Positions 7,730-16,143 of a stretch of 21,981 bases of DNA are shown piece after piece. Within the stretch, counting starts at the first letter, position 1. Every line of letters starts with the position of its first letter. The position numbers and the translations under genes were made by a program. This DNA comes from UBA6952 sp045562575 (GTDB taxonomy: Bacteria; Chloroflexota; Dehalococcoidia; Lucifugimonadales; UBA6952), in contig JBJKVQ010000035.1 in assembly GCA_045562575.1 (NCBI GenBank), forward strand, positions 1 through 21,981, written 5' to 3'. The notes beneath the pieces were generated by a model, which saw only the letters and a program-made list of their open reading frames with translations, was not told where the DNA came from and did not search any database.

Positions 7730-8219
7730 ATTCGACTCCAATACTTTTACATCTTCGTATTGAGTTTAGACCGAGTATTTTTACATCGTCAAGGGTAAAT
7801 CCATTACCTTTGGAAATGTTTTCATTAAATAGACTATCATTAGTTAGTTCTTCTTCTGAAACCCAATACCATTCACTTGGTATACTCATTTCATTTAACC
7901 TTACAGGTTTTGCAAAAAAGATCAAATCTACGTGTTGATGTTTAGGTTCAGTAGTTGTTGACTCTATATCTTCTAATAATATTGAAACTGGGTTTGTCAT
8001 TTGTGCAGGCTCTGAAAATTGAAAGTTTTCCTGTGTTGGTAAAATTTCAATATGTAATCCAGTTTCTTCAAATGCTTCTCTCTTTGCTGCCTCAATTGGA
8101 GTTTCGTTTTCTTCAATATGCCCTCCAGCAGGCAACCACAATTTATTTTTTATATGAAAATGTAAGAGAGTATGTGATTGTGTTGAAATAAATGTTGTTG
8201 CAGTAAAATGTTTGATCAT
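7722..8219 (-). CDS. Nudix hydrolase
   Basis: This 165-residue protein has a complete Nudix box, GX5EX7REUXEEXGU, at residues 33-55 (G33, E39, then REAFEETGL at 47-55), so the Mg-binding glutamates are present. Nudix enzymes hydrolyse nucleoside diphosphates linked to another group (dNTPs, NADH, ADP-ribose, capped RNA and others); the specificity cannot be read here. The size fits a single-domain MutT-like enzyme. The ATG at 8219 starts 5 nt after the lysS stop and has no SD of its own, so it probably relies on coupling from lysS. The stop overlaps the serS start. Its place between two synthetase genes suggests co-transcription, not necessarily a shared pathway. Confidence 0.93.
   Translation of the reverse strand: MIKHFTATTFISTQSHTLLHFHIKNKLWLPAGGHIEENETPIEAAKREAFEETGLHIEILPTQENFQFSEPAQMTNPVSILLEDIESTTTEPKHQHVDLIFFAKPVRLNEMSIPSEWYWVSEEELTNDSLFNENISKGNGFTLDDVKILGLNSIRRCKSIGVEFD
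7736..7739 (-). promoter_or_regulatory. SD site that decides the TTG start of serS
   Basis: GGAG followed by TCGAAT and TTG on the minus strand gives ideal spacing. The site lies within the last codons of the Nudix gene, so ribosomes finishing that gene can reinitiate on serS. Confidence 0.6.
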
Positions 8220-8224
8220 TATTG

Positions 8225-9727
8225 TTATTCATTACTATTTCTTGCAGTCCTCATTTGAGGAAAGAGAACAACATCACGTATGGTGTCTTGTTCAGTGAGT
8301 ATCATTACTAGACGATCAATTCCTACACCCAAACCACCAGTAGGTGGCATGCCATATTCTAAAGCTTCCAAAAAATCTTCATCAAGACGATCAAAATCTT
8401 CTTCTGATGTATACGTATCACGGAAAGTTTCTTGTTCTTCAAATCGTTCTCTTTGAACAATTGGGTCGTTTAGTTCAGAATAAGAATTAGCAATTTCCAT
8501 ACCACCGATAAAGGCTTCAAATCTTTCTACATAGTTTGGATTATCTGTTTTAGATTTAGCTAACGGCGACATTTCTGTTGGGTAATCTATCAAAAATGTA
8601 GGTTGTATAAGTTTAGGTTCTACAAATTTACTAATTAATTTATCTACAATTCTCCCAGTACTTTCTAATTGTTCCACTCGGATACCAAGGTTTCCTGCTT
8701 CAGTTTTTATATTTTCCATGGTTTCAGAGTTATCTAAATCTATTCCACTATGTTCTTTAATTGCATCTTTCATAGAAATTCTTTGCCAAGGACTTTTTAA
8801 TTCAATTGTATTTCCCTGAAATTCGACTGAAGTGGTATTGATACATTCATTTGCAACTGTATTTACTAAATTTTCAACCATCACCATAACTTGATTATAA
8901 TCAGCATATGCTTCATAGCTTTCCATCATTGTAAATTCAGGATTATGATTCATATCGATGCCTTCGTTACGAAAAACTCTTCCAATTTCAAAAACTTTAT
9001 CCATGCCCCCAATTATTAATCTTTTTAAGTATAATTCAGTGGCTATTCTCATATAAAGAGTTTGATTCAAAGCATTGTGTTGTGTGACAAATGGTTGAGC
9101 CATTGCACCTGCAGCTATAGGAACAAGAACAGGTGTTTCAACCTCGACAAATGATTGTGATTCCATAAAATTCCTGATCGAGGATATTATTTTACTTCGT
9201 TTAAAAAAAATATTTGTTATTTCTCTATTAGATAGTAAATCCAAATATCTTTGTCTGTATCTAATTTCAACATTTTTTAAACCATGCCATTTTTCAGGAG
9301 GAGGCTTAAGAGACTTTGCAAGAAACGTTAAAGTATTTGATTCAAGAGTTATTTCACCTCTTCTAGTTCGAAATAACTTTCCACTTGTTCCAATAAAATC
9401 TCCTATATCTAATTGATCGAGCAATACAAAATCATTCTGAAGTATGTCTTCCTTTAAATGAAGTTGGATCTTATCCGTACTATCGTCAATATCTATGAAT
9501 ACTGCCTTACCCATTTGACGAATTGCCATAACTCTTCCAGCTAAACAAACTAGGATGTTTTCGTCAGTATTTTCTTCTGAATTTTCGTTTTCTTCGAATA
9601 AGGCCTTTGCTTGGATATTTGTATGGGTTTTTTCATAAGATGTAGGGTATGGATTGATTCCAAGTTCTCGCAAAGAATCTAGTTTTTGCAATCTTGCTTG
9701 TATGAGTTGGTCACCTCGTTGTGTCAT
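8225..9727 (-). CDS. lysS: Lysyl-tRNA synthetase, class II
   Basis: This 500-residue protein is the usual length for class II LysRS. It has an N-terminal OB-fold anticodon-binding domain (about 60-150) and a class II catalytic core. Motif 2 is FRNEGIDMNHNPEFTMME (about 252-270) and motif 3 is GGLGVGIDRLVMI (464-476). It attaches lysine to tRNA-Lys in the cytoplasm. The ATG at 9727 is preceded by GGAC at weak-SD distance. It is the first gene of the lysS-Nudix-serS operon and is divergent from purF. No T-box leader can be recognised in the 122-bp upstream gap, which is too short for one. Confidence 0.97.
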   Translation of the reverse strand: MTQRGDQLIQARLQKLDSLRELGINPYPTSYEKTHTNIQAKALFEENENSEENTDENILVCLAGRVMAIRQMGKAVFIDIDDSTDKIQLHLKEDILQNDFVLLDQLDIGDFIGTSGKLFRTRRGEITLESNTLTFLAKSLKPPPEKWHGLKNVEIRYRQRYLDLLSNREITNIFFKRSKIISSIRNFMESQSFVEVETPVLVPIAAGAMAQPFVTQHNALNQTLYMRIATELYLKRLIIGGMDKVFEIGRVFRNEGIDMNHNPEFTMMESYEAYADYNQVMVMVENLVNTVANECINTTSVEFQGNTIELKSPWQRISMKDAIKEHSGIDLDNSETMENIKTEAGNLGIRVEQLESTGRIVDKLISKFVEPKLIQPTFLIDYPTEMSPLAKSKTDNPNYVERFEAFIGGMEIANSYSELNDPIVQRERFEEQETFRDTYTSEEDFDRLDEDFLEALEYGMPPTGGLGVGIDRLVMILTEQDTIRDVVLFPQMRTARNSNE

Positions 9728-9849
9728 GAATAGGTCCGTAGTTATTATTAATTATTAAAAATATTTATATATGTTATCAGATAAAACAATTAAATACTAA
9801 ATACTATAGTGAATAACTAAGAAAGCTTAATAAATGGGTAGTTTAATTA
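9728..9849. other. Divergent control region between lysS and purF
   Basis: This 122-bp AT-rich gap must hold both promoters. ACTATAGT at 9803-9810 is self-complementary and gives a TATAGT -10-like hexamer on both strands, but no good -35 stands at the right distance on either side. I see no riboswitch, T-box or terminator here. A 12-residue reading frame at 9834-9872 is noted but not called. Confidence 0.3.
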
Positions 9850-11346
9850 TTGTTGGTTGTATTTTTTATTAATGCTATTCAGTATAGTATTACCATACAG
9901 AAGGATAGGTGTCTTATTTTTCAAGAAGGTCAAAATATAGAGCACTGTTTTGATGACTCTCCAAAGGAAAGCTGTGGAGTTGTAGGCGTATATTCCCCTG
10001 ATTTCGAAGTTGCTCAGACACTGTTTTATGCTTTATATGCTTTACAACATCGTGGTCAAGAGAGTGCAGGAATTTCAACTTCTGCTGATGGTCATATTTT
10101 TTCCCACAAAGATACTGGATTAGTAAGTCACGTGTTTCAAGAAAATGACTTAGACTCACTTGTAGGAAAGTTAGGTGTTGGCCATACCAGATATTCCACT
10201 ACAGGTTCGTCAAACAATCGTAATAGTCAGCCTTTACATGTCAAGGGTGCAAATAGCGAGTTAGCACTAGCTCATAATGGAAATATGGTTAATGTCCTCG
10301 AATTGAAAAAGGAACTTGAATTAGAAGGTGTAGAATTTAATACTACTATCGACTCAGAGGTTATTGCACATTTAATTAATAATTATCCTAGTGGAGAAAT
10401 CTCGGAAAAAGTAAAATATGCAATGAGGAAAATTAAAGGTGCATATTCACTTACTATTTTATACAAAGATCAAATTGTTGGTGTTAGAGACCCACATGGG
10501 GTAAGACCCTTGTGTATTGGAAAGATAGATAACAGCTATATTATAGCTTCAGAGTCTTGTGCTCTTGATCATGTTGGAGCTGAATTTGTTCGAGAGGTAG
10601 AACCAGGTGAAATAATAGTCATAGATAAAACAGGATTAAATAGTTTTCATTATGATGGACTAACTGTGCGACCTGCACCTTGTATTTTTGAATATATATA
10701 TTTTGCTCGACCTGATAGTGTTATGAATGGTTTGTTAAATTACTCAGTCCGGAGAAAAATGGGAATTCAGTTAGCAAAAAAGTATCCTGTTGAAGCTGAT
10801 GTTGTTATTGGAGTACCTGATTCTGCAATTCCTGCAGCTATTGGATATGCTTTTGAATCGGGAATAGAATACAGCGATGGATTAATTAGAAATAGGTATG
10901 TGGGTAGAACATTTATACAACCTGAACAAAGGTTTAGAGTACTAGGTGCATCACTAAAATATAATACACTTGCTGAAGTTGTTAATAATAAAAGAGTAGT
11001 TGTCTTGGATGATAGTATTGTAAGAGGAACAACTACACCTCAGGTACTTTCATTGCTCAGAGGTGCTGGTGCTAAAGAAATCCATGTTAGAGTGTGTGCT
11101 CCTCCGATTACTAATCCTTGTCACTTTGGAGTAGATTTGGCAAATAAATCTGATTTAATTGCAGCGCAGAAAAGCGTTTCAGAAATAAGAGAATTTATTG
11201 GAGCAGATTCTTTGTACTATTTAACTGTAGATGAGTGTTTAGAAACTTTTGAGGGTTCTTTAGACACACACTGTACAGCATGTTTTACAGGTGATTATCC
11301 AATTCCAGTTCAACTTGAACTTAATAAAATGATCCTTGAACGATAG
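9850..11346 (+). CDS. purF: Amidophosphoribosyltransferase
   Basis: PurF catalyses the first committed step of purine synthesis: PRPP plus glutamine gives phosphoribosylamine. An N-terminal Ntn glutaminase domain follows a propeptide, with nucleophile C42 in SCGVVGVY. The PRPP loop VVVLDDSIVRGTT lies at 383-395. C278, C424, C475 and C478 match the four [4Fe-4S] ligands of the B. subtilis-type enzyme, so this is probably the oxygen-sensitive, cluster-containing class. The start is doubtful. The only canonical in-frame starts are TTG codons at 9850 and 9853 without a good SD, giving a 41-residue propeptide. An ATA at 9937 with AAGG 7 nt upstream would put the nucleophile at residue 13, near the B. 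subtilis position. It leads purF-purM-purH. Confidence 0.96.
   Translation: MLVVFFINAIQYSITIQKDRCLIFQEGQNIEHCFDDSPKESCGVVGVYSPDFEVAQTLFYALYALQHRGQESAGISTSADGHIFSHKDTGLVSHVFQENDLDSLVGKLGVGHTRYSTTGSSNNRNSQPLHVKGANSELALAHNGNMVNVLELKKELELEGVEFNTTIDSEVIAHLINNYPSGEISEKVKYAMRKIKGAYSLTILYKDQIVGVRDPHGVRPLCIGKIDNSYIIASESCALDHVGAEFVREVEPGEIIVIDKTGLNSFHYDGLTVRPAPCIFEYIYFARPDSVMNGLLNYSVRRKMGIQLAKKYPVEADVVIGVPDSAIPAAIGYAFESGIEYSDGLIRNRYVGRTFIQPEQRFRVLGASLKYNTLAEVVNNKRVVVLDDSIVRGTTTPQVLSLLRGAGAKEIHVRVCAPPITNPCHFGVDLANKSDLIAAQKSVSEIREFIGADSLYYLTVDECLETFEGSLDTHCTACFTGDYPIPVQLELNKMILER
9924..9929 (+). promoter_or_regulatory. Possible purF SD pointing to a non-canonical ATA start
   Basis: AGAAGG lies 7 nt before an in-frame ATA at 9937-9939. 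A second SD-like AGG at 9907-9909 lies 6 nt before an in-frame ATT at 9916. Between the TTGs at 9850/9853 and the catalytic cysteine there is no ATG, GTG or TTG in frame. Confidence 0.35.
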
Positions 11347-11375
11347 TTCTTATGTATATTTAGAAAGAATTTAGA

Positions 11376-12359
11376 ATGCATCATTTATATAAAGAATCTG
11401 GTGTCGATTTAGAAAAAGCTCGCCAGGTGAAAAAAAAATACGAACCAATAGTAAAGACTACTTTTAACGAGAACACTATTAGTCCATTAGGATTATTTGG
11501 TGGATTTTATGAATTGAAAGATTATAAAAACCCGGTGATAGTTTCTAGTACAGACGGTGTGGGAACCAAGTTGGTTATAAGTAATTATCTTGAGAAATAT
11601 CATAATCTTGGTCAAGATATAGTTAATCATTGTATAAATGATGTATTAACTTCAGGCGCAAAACCTTTATTTTTTTTGGATTATATTGCTGTTGATTCTC
11701 TTGTAATCGAACAAGCAGAAGGATTGGTTGCGGGTATGGCTGAATCTTGTAGAGATTCAGGTTGTGTATTAATTGGAGGAGAAACTGCACAGTTATCAGG
11801 TGTTTATTTGAAAGGGCAATTTGATATTGCTGGTTTTTTGGTAGGTGTTGTTGAAAAAGATTTGTTGTTAGAACCTGCAAAAGTAAAAAAAGATGATGTT
11901 TTGATTGGTATTCCTGCAAATGGTTTACATACAAATGGATATTCATTAGTAAGAAAAGTATTCAATATTGATAATAACCCCAATATTTTGAATAAAACAT
12001 ATGATGAACTTGGTGCCTCATTGGGTGATGTATTAACTAGGCCACATAGATCATATTATCCTTTGTTGGAACCTATATTAAGTGAAATAGTAGGAATGGC
12101 ACATATTACAGGTGGAGGTTTAATCGAAAATTTAATGCGAGTTATTCCTCCAAGTTTAAATGTAAATATAGATTATGGTTCTTGGGCCCCAGAAAGTATA
12201 TTTAGATTAATACAAACTCAAGGAAATGTTTCTGAAGAAGAAATGTGGTCAGTATTTAATATGGGTGTTGGAATGGTATTAATTTGTGATCAATTCAAAG
12301 TACCTAATATATTAAATAAAATAGAAAAGAGTTGGGTTATTGGTAAAGTAATAGAATAA
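11376..12359 (+). CDS. purM: Phosphoribosylformylglycinamidine cyclo-ligase (AIR synthetase)
   Basis: This 327-residue PurM matches the family's length and order. The glycine-rich segment STDGVGTKL at 58-66 binds the phosphate groups, followed by the GQDIVNHCINDV region. A GETAQ motif lies near residues 136-140, and the C-terminal GGGLIENL signature near 247-254. It uses ATP to close FGAM into AIR, the fifth step of purine synthesis, in the cytoplasm. It begins 29 nt after purF with only a weak AAAG-type SD before the ATG, and ends 17 nt before purH. Nothing is unusual in the protein. Confidence 0.97.
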   Translation: MHHLYKESGVDLEKARQVKKKYEPIVKTTFNENTISPLGLFGGFYELKDYKNPVIVSSTDGVGTKLVISNYLEKYHNLGQDIVNHCINDVLTSGAKPLFFLDYIAVDSLVIEQAEGLVAGMAESCRDSGCVLIGGETAQLSGVYLKGQFDIAGFLVGVVEKDLLLEPAKVKKDDVLIGIPANGLHTNGYSLVRKVFNIDNNPNILNKTYDELGASLGDVLTRPHRSYYPLLEPILSEIVGMAHITGGGLIENLMRVIPPSLNVNIDYGSWAPESIFRLIQTQGNVSEEEMWSVFNMGVGMVLICDQFKVPNILNKIEKSWVIGKVIE

Positions 12360-12376
12360 ATGATTAAGGAGTAAAA

Positions 12377-13933
12377 TTGAGAGCGCTTTTAAGTGTGTAT
12401 GATAAAACAGATTTAGATATATTAGCCAAATATTTAGTTGAAAATGAATTTGAACTAATTAGTACTGGTGGGACATATAACTTTTTATCAGAGAAGGGAT
12501 TTCAAGTAACAAAAGTAGATTCTGTAACAGGGTCTCCTGAAATACTTAATGGAAGAGTAAAAACCTTGCATCCGAAAATTCATGGTGGAATATTAGCTAA
12601 AAGAGAGAATATTTCTCATAATGAGGATTTATTAAATAATGGGATAGAATACATTGATTTAGTCGTGACTAATTTATATCCATTTTATTCTGTTGCTACA
12701 GATATAACTGCATCAGAAGATCAAATAATTGAAAACATAGATATCGGTGGACCAACATTACTTCGAGCTGCTGCAAAGAATTTCAAAGATGTGGTTGTTC
12801 TTGTAGATCCATCAGATTATAGTTTGTTTCAAAATAATTGGAGCACAAATAAATTTGGTATTAAAGAAAGAAAGTATTTAGCAGGCAAAGCTTTCCAGCA
12901 TGTAGCTCATTACGATACATTAATTTCAGAATATTTGAGAGATAATTATGACTTTGCTGATACTCTCACAGTCGCATTAACCAAAGTCTCAGATTTGAGA
13001 TATGGGGAAAATCCACATCAAAAGGGTTCATTTTATAAATTAGATTCTACAAAATTACCTAACCAAGGTATTGGTTCATTTGTTCAACATCATGGTAAAG
13101 ATCTTTCATATGTCAATTTATTAGATGCAGATGCTGCATTTAATTTGGTTAATGATTATTCAGACAGTGCTATTGCTATTATCAAACATACTAATCCATG
13201 TTGTTTAGCAGTTGGTAATGAAGAATTAGATATTTTATTTGAAAAAGCATTAACTCAAGGGGACGCTATATCAGCTTATGGAGGAATTATAGCAACTAAC
13301 AAAAATATAGATATAAAATTTGCTGACAAAATAAGAACAATGCTAAGTCCCAATAATGGTATAAGAATGTTTTATGAAATTGTTGTTTGTTCTTCCATAG
13401 ATCAAGATGCGTTAGATCATTTAAAGAAAAAATCTAAAGACTTAAGAATACTAACTGTTCCAAATGTAGATACCACTTATAATTGGCAAACTATGAGAAC
13501 ATTAAGAGGTGGTATGCTTATCCAAGATACTGATTTATCTATTGAAAAAGAATTTGAACTTGTTAGTGAAAGAAAACCTTCAAAAAAAGAATTGGAAGAT
13601 TTAACAATTGCATGGATCGTTTGCAAACATGTCAAGTCTAATGCTATTACTTTTGTTAAAGATGGAGTATTAGTCGGAATGGGTGCTGGGCAACCAAACA
13701 GAGTAGGAAGTGCAAAGATTTCTGGAGAGGCTGCTCAAAATAATGCATTAGGAGCAGCAGCAGCATCTGACGCTTTAATTCCATTTCCAGATACAATAGA
13801 AGTTTGTGCAGAGTATGGGGTTACTTGTTTGGTCCATACAGGAGGGTCAATAAGAGATTCTGAATCTATAGAAATCGCAAATAAGCTTAATTTATCGTTT
13901 TTCACTTCTGGGGTAAGGCATTTTAGCCATTAA
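12377..13933 (+). CDS. purH: Bifunctional AICAR transformylase/IMP cyclohydrolase
   Basis: This 518-residue bifunctional enzyme performs the last two steps to IMP. The N-terminal MGS-like cyclohydrolase domain (about 1-195) has STGGT at 29-33 and NGRVKTLHPKIHGG at 58-71. The C-terminal AICAR transformylase domain has RYGENPHQ at 208-215 and the catalytic KH pair at 270-271 (KHTNPC). The sequence ends with the usual conserved segment GVRHFSH. The start is TTG with a full AAGGAG 5 nt upstream. A GT2 gene follows after 16 nt, probably co-transcribed. Confidence 0.97.
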   Translation: MRALLSVYDKTDLDILAKYLVENEFELISTGGTYNFLSEKGFQVTKVDSVTGSPEILNGRVKTLHPKIHGGILAKRENISHNEDLLNNGIEYIDLVVTNLYPFYSVATDITASEDQIIENIDIGGPTLLRAAAKNFKDVVVLVDPSDYSLFQNNWSTNKFGIKERKYLAGKAFQHVAHYDTLISEYLRDNYDFADTLTVALTKVSDLRYGENPHQKGSFYKLDSTKLPNQGIGSFVQHHGKDLSYVNLLDADAAFNLVNDYSDSAIAIIKHTNPCCLAVGNEELDILFEKALTQGDAISAYGGIIATNKNIDIKFADKIRTMLSPNNGIRMFYEIVVCSSIDQDALDHLKKKSKDLRILTVPNVDTTYNWQTMRTLRGGMLIQDTDLSIEKEFELVSERKPSKKELEDLTIAWIVCKHVKSNAITFVKDGVLVGMGAGQPNRVGSAKISGEAAQNNALGAAAASDALIPFPDTIEVCAEYGVTCLVHTGGSIRDSESIEIANKLNLSFFTSGVRHFSH

Positions 13934-13949
13934 TTAAGGATTTATTTAT

Positions 13950-14666
13950 ATGGTCAAAGTAGATATTGTTATTCCTGTACTGAATGAACAAGAGGCTTTG
14001 CCTGTTTGTATATCGAAATTACAGAACTATATTAAAAATAATGTCGATGATAAATGCAATATTGTTATTGCTGATAATGGTTCCAATGATGATACACCAG
14101 AGGTTTCTAATCGATTAGTGTCAGAATATCAAAATATACAATATGTACGTATACCTGAAAGAGGAAGAGGACTAGCTCTAAAAACTGTTTGGTCGAAAAG
14201 TGAATCAGATATTGTATGTTACATGGATGTTGACCTATCTACTGGGTTAGAAGCATTACCAATTTTAATTAAACGTTTAAAAGGAAATTATCAAATAGCT
14301 ATAGGATCTCGATTAAGTAAAACTTCTAAGGTTTCTAATAGATCTTTTCAAAGAGAATTAACTTCAAGAGGATATAACTTTTTACTTAAGATATTTTTTT
14401 TCAACAAATTTCATGATGCACAGTGTGGGTTCAAAGGATTACGTACAAGTACAGCTAAAAATATATTACCCTTAATAAAAGATAATAAATGGTTTTTTGA
14501 TACAGAATTATTGCTGATAGCAGAAAAATCTGGATTCGAAATTGCAAATATACCAGTGCAGTGGACTGACGATAAAGACTCGAGAGTAAATGTGATTAAA
14601 ACAATTATAGAAGATCTGAAAGGTATTTTTCGCCTTAGGTTTTTAGGAATTCCTAAAGTGAAATAA
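13950..14666 (+). CDS. Family 2 glycosyltransferase, dolichyl/polyprenyl-phosphate sugar synthase-like
   Basis: This 238-residue GT-A-fold protein has the family 2 hallmarks: VIPVLNEQ at 7-14, an ADNGSNDDT nucleotide-sugar segment at 41-49, and a DVD metal site at 93-95. The DAQCGFKGLR motif at 156-165 is typical of dolichol- or polyprenol-phosphate mannose/glucose synthases. Such enzymes move a sugar from UDP- or GDP-sugar to a lipid phosphate at the cytoplasmic face of the membrane. There is no C-terminal transmembrane domain, so it would be soluble or peripheral. AAGGA lies 9 nt before the ATG. It ends the pur operon, although its job is probably unrelated to purine synthesis. The sugar and acceptor are unknown. 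Confidence 0.87.
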   Translation: MVKVDIVIPVLNEQEALPVCISKLQNYIKNNVDDKCNIVIADNGSNDDTPEVSNRLVSEYQNIQYVRIPERGRGLALKTVWSKSESDIVCYMDVDLSTGLEALPILIKRLKGNYQIAIGSRLSKTSKVSNRSFQRELTSRGYNFLLKIFFFNKFHDAQCGFKGLRTSTAKNILPLIKDNKWFFDTELLLIAEKSGFEIANIPVQWTDDKDSRVNVIKTIIEDLKGIFRLRFLGIPKVK

Positions 14667-14668
14667 AT

Positions 14669-14689
14669 ATCAACGTATCATACGTTGAT
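14669..14689. terminator. Putative bidirectional terminator hairpin between the GT2 gene and tilS
   Basis: ATCAACGTAT and ATACGTTGAT form a perfect 10-bp inverted repeat around a single C, placed 2 nt after the GT2 stop and spanning the last codons and stop of tilS. On the minus strand the stem is followed by the T-rich ATTTATTTC; on the plus strand a T-run follows after about 7 nt. The tail-to-tail location supports a shared terminator. The stem is AT-rich, so it may be weak. Confidence 0.45.
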
Positions 14690-16123
14690 TACAGAGATTT
14701 TTAGTACTGTCGTGGTGTTATGAGTAACTTTTGCAAATTGAGATGTTTGATAGGGAATAACCCATAATATTTTCGATCCATTAGTGATTAGGGGTGTAGT
14801 ATTACGTTGAGACATAGGAATATGTCGATTTGACATGAATTTTTTTAGGGATTGATGGCCGGACAAGCCTATGGGTTCAAACTTATCACCTACATTCCTG
14901 TATCGTATGTATAAATTATTTCCAATACAATCGTAATCAAAATATCCTTCGTATTTTTTTTCTTTAGCAGTTTTAATGATTTGTTTTAATTTCTGAGTAG
15001 AATCTATATTTTCAATTTTTTCAGTATATAAATTCCAGTTATCAAATTTGGTTACAGATCCGTCAAATCTGATAGCAGAAGGATTTATATCTGGATAAAT
15101 AGTATTTTCAATATTTTCATATATAGAAACCGTTGTATAATCCACTTCTACAACTGTATTCTGCGGCAGGTTGAGTTTTCTACTAGACTTGTTTTTAATT
15201 AAGTGTATTACATTTTGGATTAGCTTATAACTTAGGTGATTGGATGATGGTTTTGTTACCATGGTATAAATTTTATCAATTAAGTAACTTTGTATTATTT
15301 TTTCTAAGTTATTGAAGTAATTACGGTCAATGACTAAGGTTTTATTTTTTGAACTACCCAAATTTGAATATATAATTAATTTCGTTAAATGCAGTTTGAT
15401 TTTTTCTTGAAAATAATCGTCAATTTCTAAAGAGATTTTAGATAAATTAAGTAAGTTTTCCTGTATTCCAGGATTTAGTTTTTCTAATATGGGTAGTGTG
15501 TTTTTTCTGATATTATTTCTTGTGTATTTGATGTCATCGTTTGAAGAATCGATTCTGATCTTAATATCATTTTGGTTCAGATAAGCTTCTATAGCTTTTC
15601 GCTGAGTATTAATTAAAGGTCGGATTAATTTAATGTCGTCTATTACTTGCTCTAAAACGATTCCTTTCAGACCTCGCAATCCGCTACCCCTGGTAAAGTT
15701 CATAACCACAGTTTCTACTAAATCATTTGCATTATGAGCTGTTACAAGAAAATTAGAGTCAATATTTTTACAGTACTGAAATAATTTTTCATATCTTTTA
15801 ATTCTTGCTGTTGTTTCTATTGATTGTTTTAGTATTTTTGCAAATTTTGGTATATCAATCGATTCTGAATGAAATGAAATATTCAACTTTTTACAATAAT
15901 TTTGCACATATTCTTCATCCATGTCACTTTCATCTTCACGTAATTTATGGTTAATATGAACAACATAAATTTGGAATGAAATATTGGCAGAAATTTTTAT
16001 AAGTGCATCTAATAGACAAATAGAATCTGGTCCGCCAGAAACTGCTACTACTAACTTTTGATTAGGATTAGAGAAAAAGTTGCATTGGTACAATACATTT
16101 TGAACTTCTTCAACAATATTCAT
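14678..16123 (-). CDS. tilS: tRNA(Ile)-lysidine synthetase
   Basis: TilS changes C34 of the CAU-anticodon tRNA-Ile to lysidine, so that it reads AUA and is charged with isoleucine. The N-terminal PP-loop ATPase domain has SGGPDS at 29-34. A family HNANDLVET-type segment lies near 129-137, followed by RGSGLRGL. A middle domain comes next, and the C-terminal TilS domain (about 405-475) carries the GDKF and HIPMSQRN-type signature. The length of 481 fits the full-length, three-domain form. The ATG at 16123 has a modest GAGA upstream. It sits 20 nt after the CNNM gene and is probably transcribed with it. AUA is used repeatedly as an isoleucine codon in this window, so the enzyme should be essential. 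Confidence 0.96.
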   Translation of the reverse strand: MNIVEEVQNVLYQCNFFSNPNQKLVVAVSGGPDSICLLDALIKISANISFQIYVVHINHKLREDESDMDEEYVQNYCKKLNISFHSESIDIPKFAKILKQSIETTARIKRYEKLFQYCKNIDSNFLVTAHNANDLVETVVMNFTRGSGLRGLKGIVLEQVIDDIKLIRPLINTQRKAIEAYLNQNDIKIRIDSSNDDIKYTRNNIRKNTLPILEKLNPGIQENLLNLSKISLEIDDYFQEKIKLHLTKLIIYSNLGSSKNKTLVIDRNYFNNLEKIIQSYLIDKIYTMVTKPSSNHLSYKLIQNVIHLIKNKSSRKLNLPQNTVVEVDYTTVSIYENIENTIYPDINPSAIRFDGSVTKFDNWNLYTEKIENIDSTQKLKQIIKTAKEKKYEGYFDYDCIGNNLYIRYRNVGDKFEPIGLSGHQSLKKFMSNRHIPMSQRNTTPLITNGSKILWVIPYQTSQFAKVTHNTTTVLKISVINV

Positions 16124-16143
16124 GCTAGGTTCTCACAATTGAT

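Noticed and set aside
9728..9849. Search for a T-box, purine riboswitch or tRNA gene in the intergenic regions
   Set aside because: No cloverleaf, T-box bulge sequence or purine-riboswitch core could be found by eye; the gaps are 190 bp or shorter and AT-rich.
9834..9872. 12-residue upstream frame before purF (ATG 9834 to TAA), and a 14-residue GTG frame at 9909-9953
   Set aside because: Both are too short to judge. The first has only a poor SD, the second has an SD only 3 nt from its GTG, and neither shows the repeated codons or stem-loops of an attenuator.
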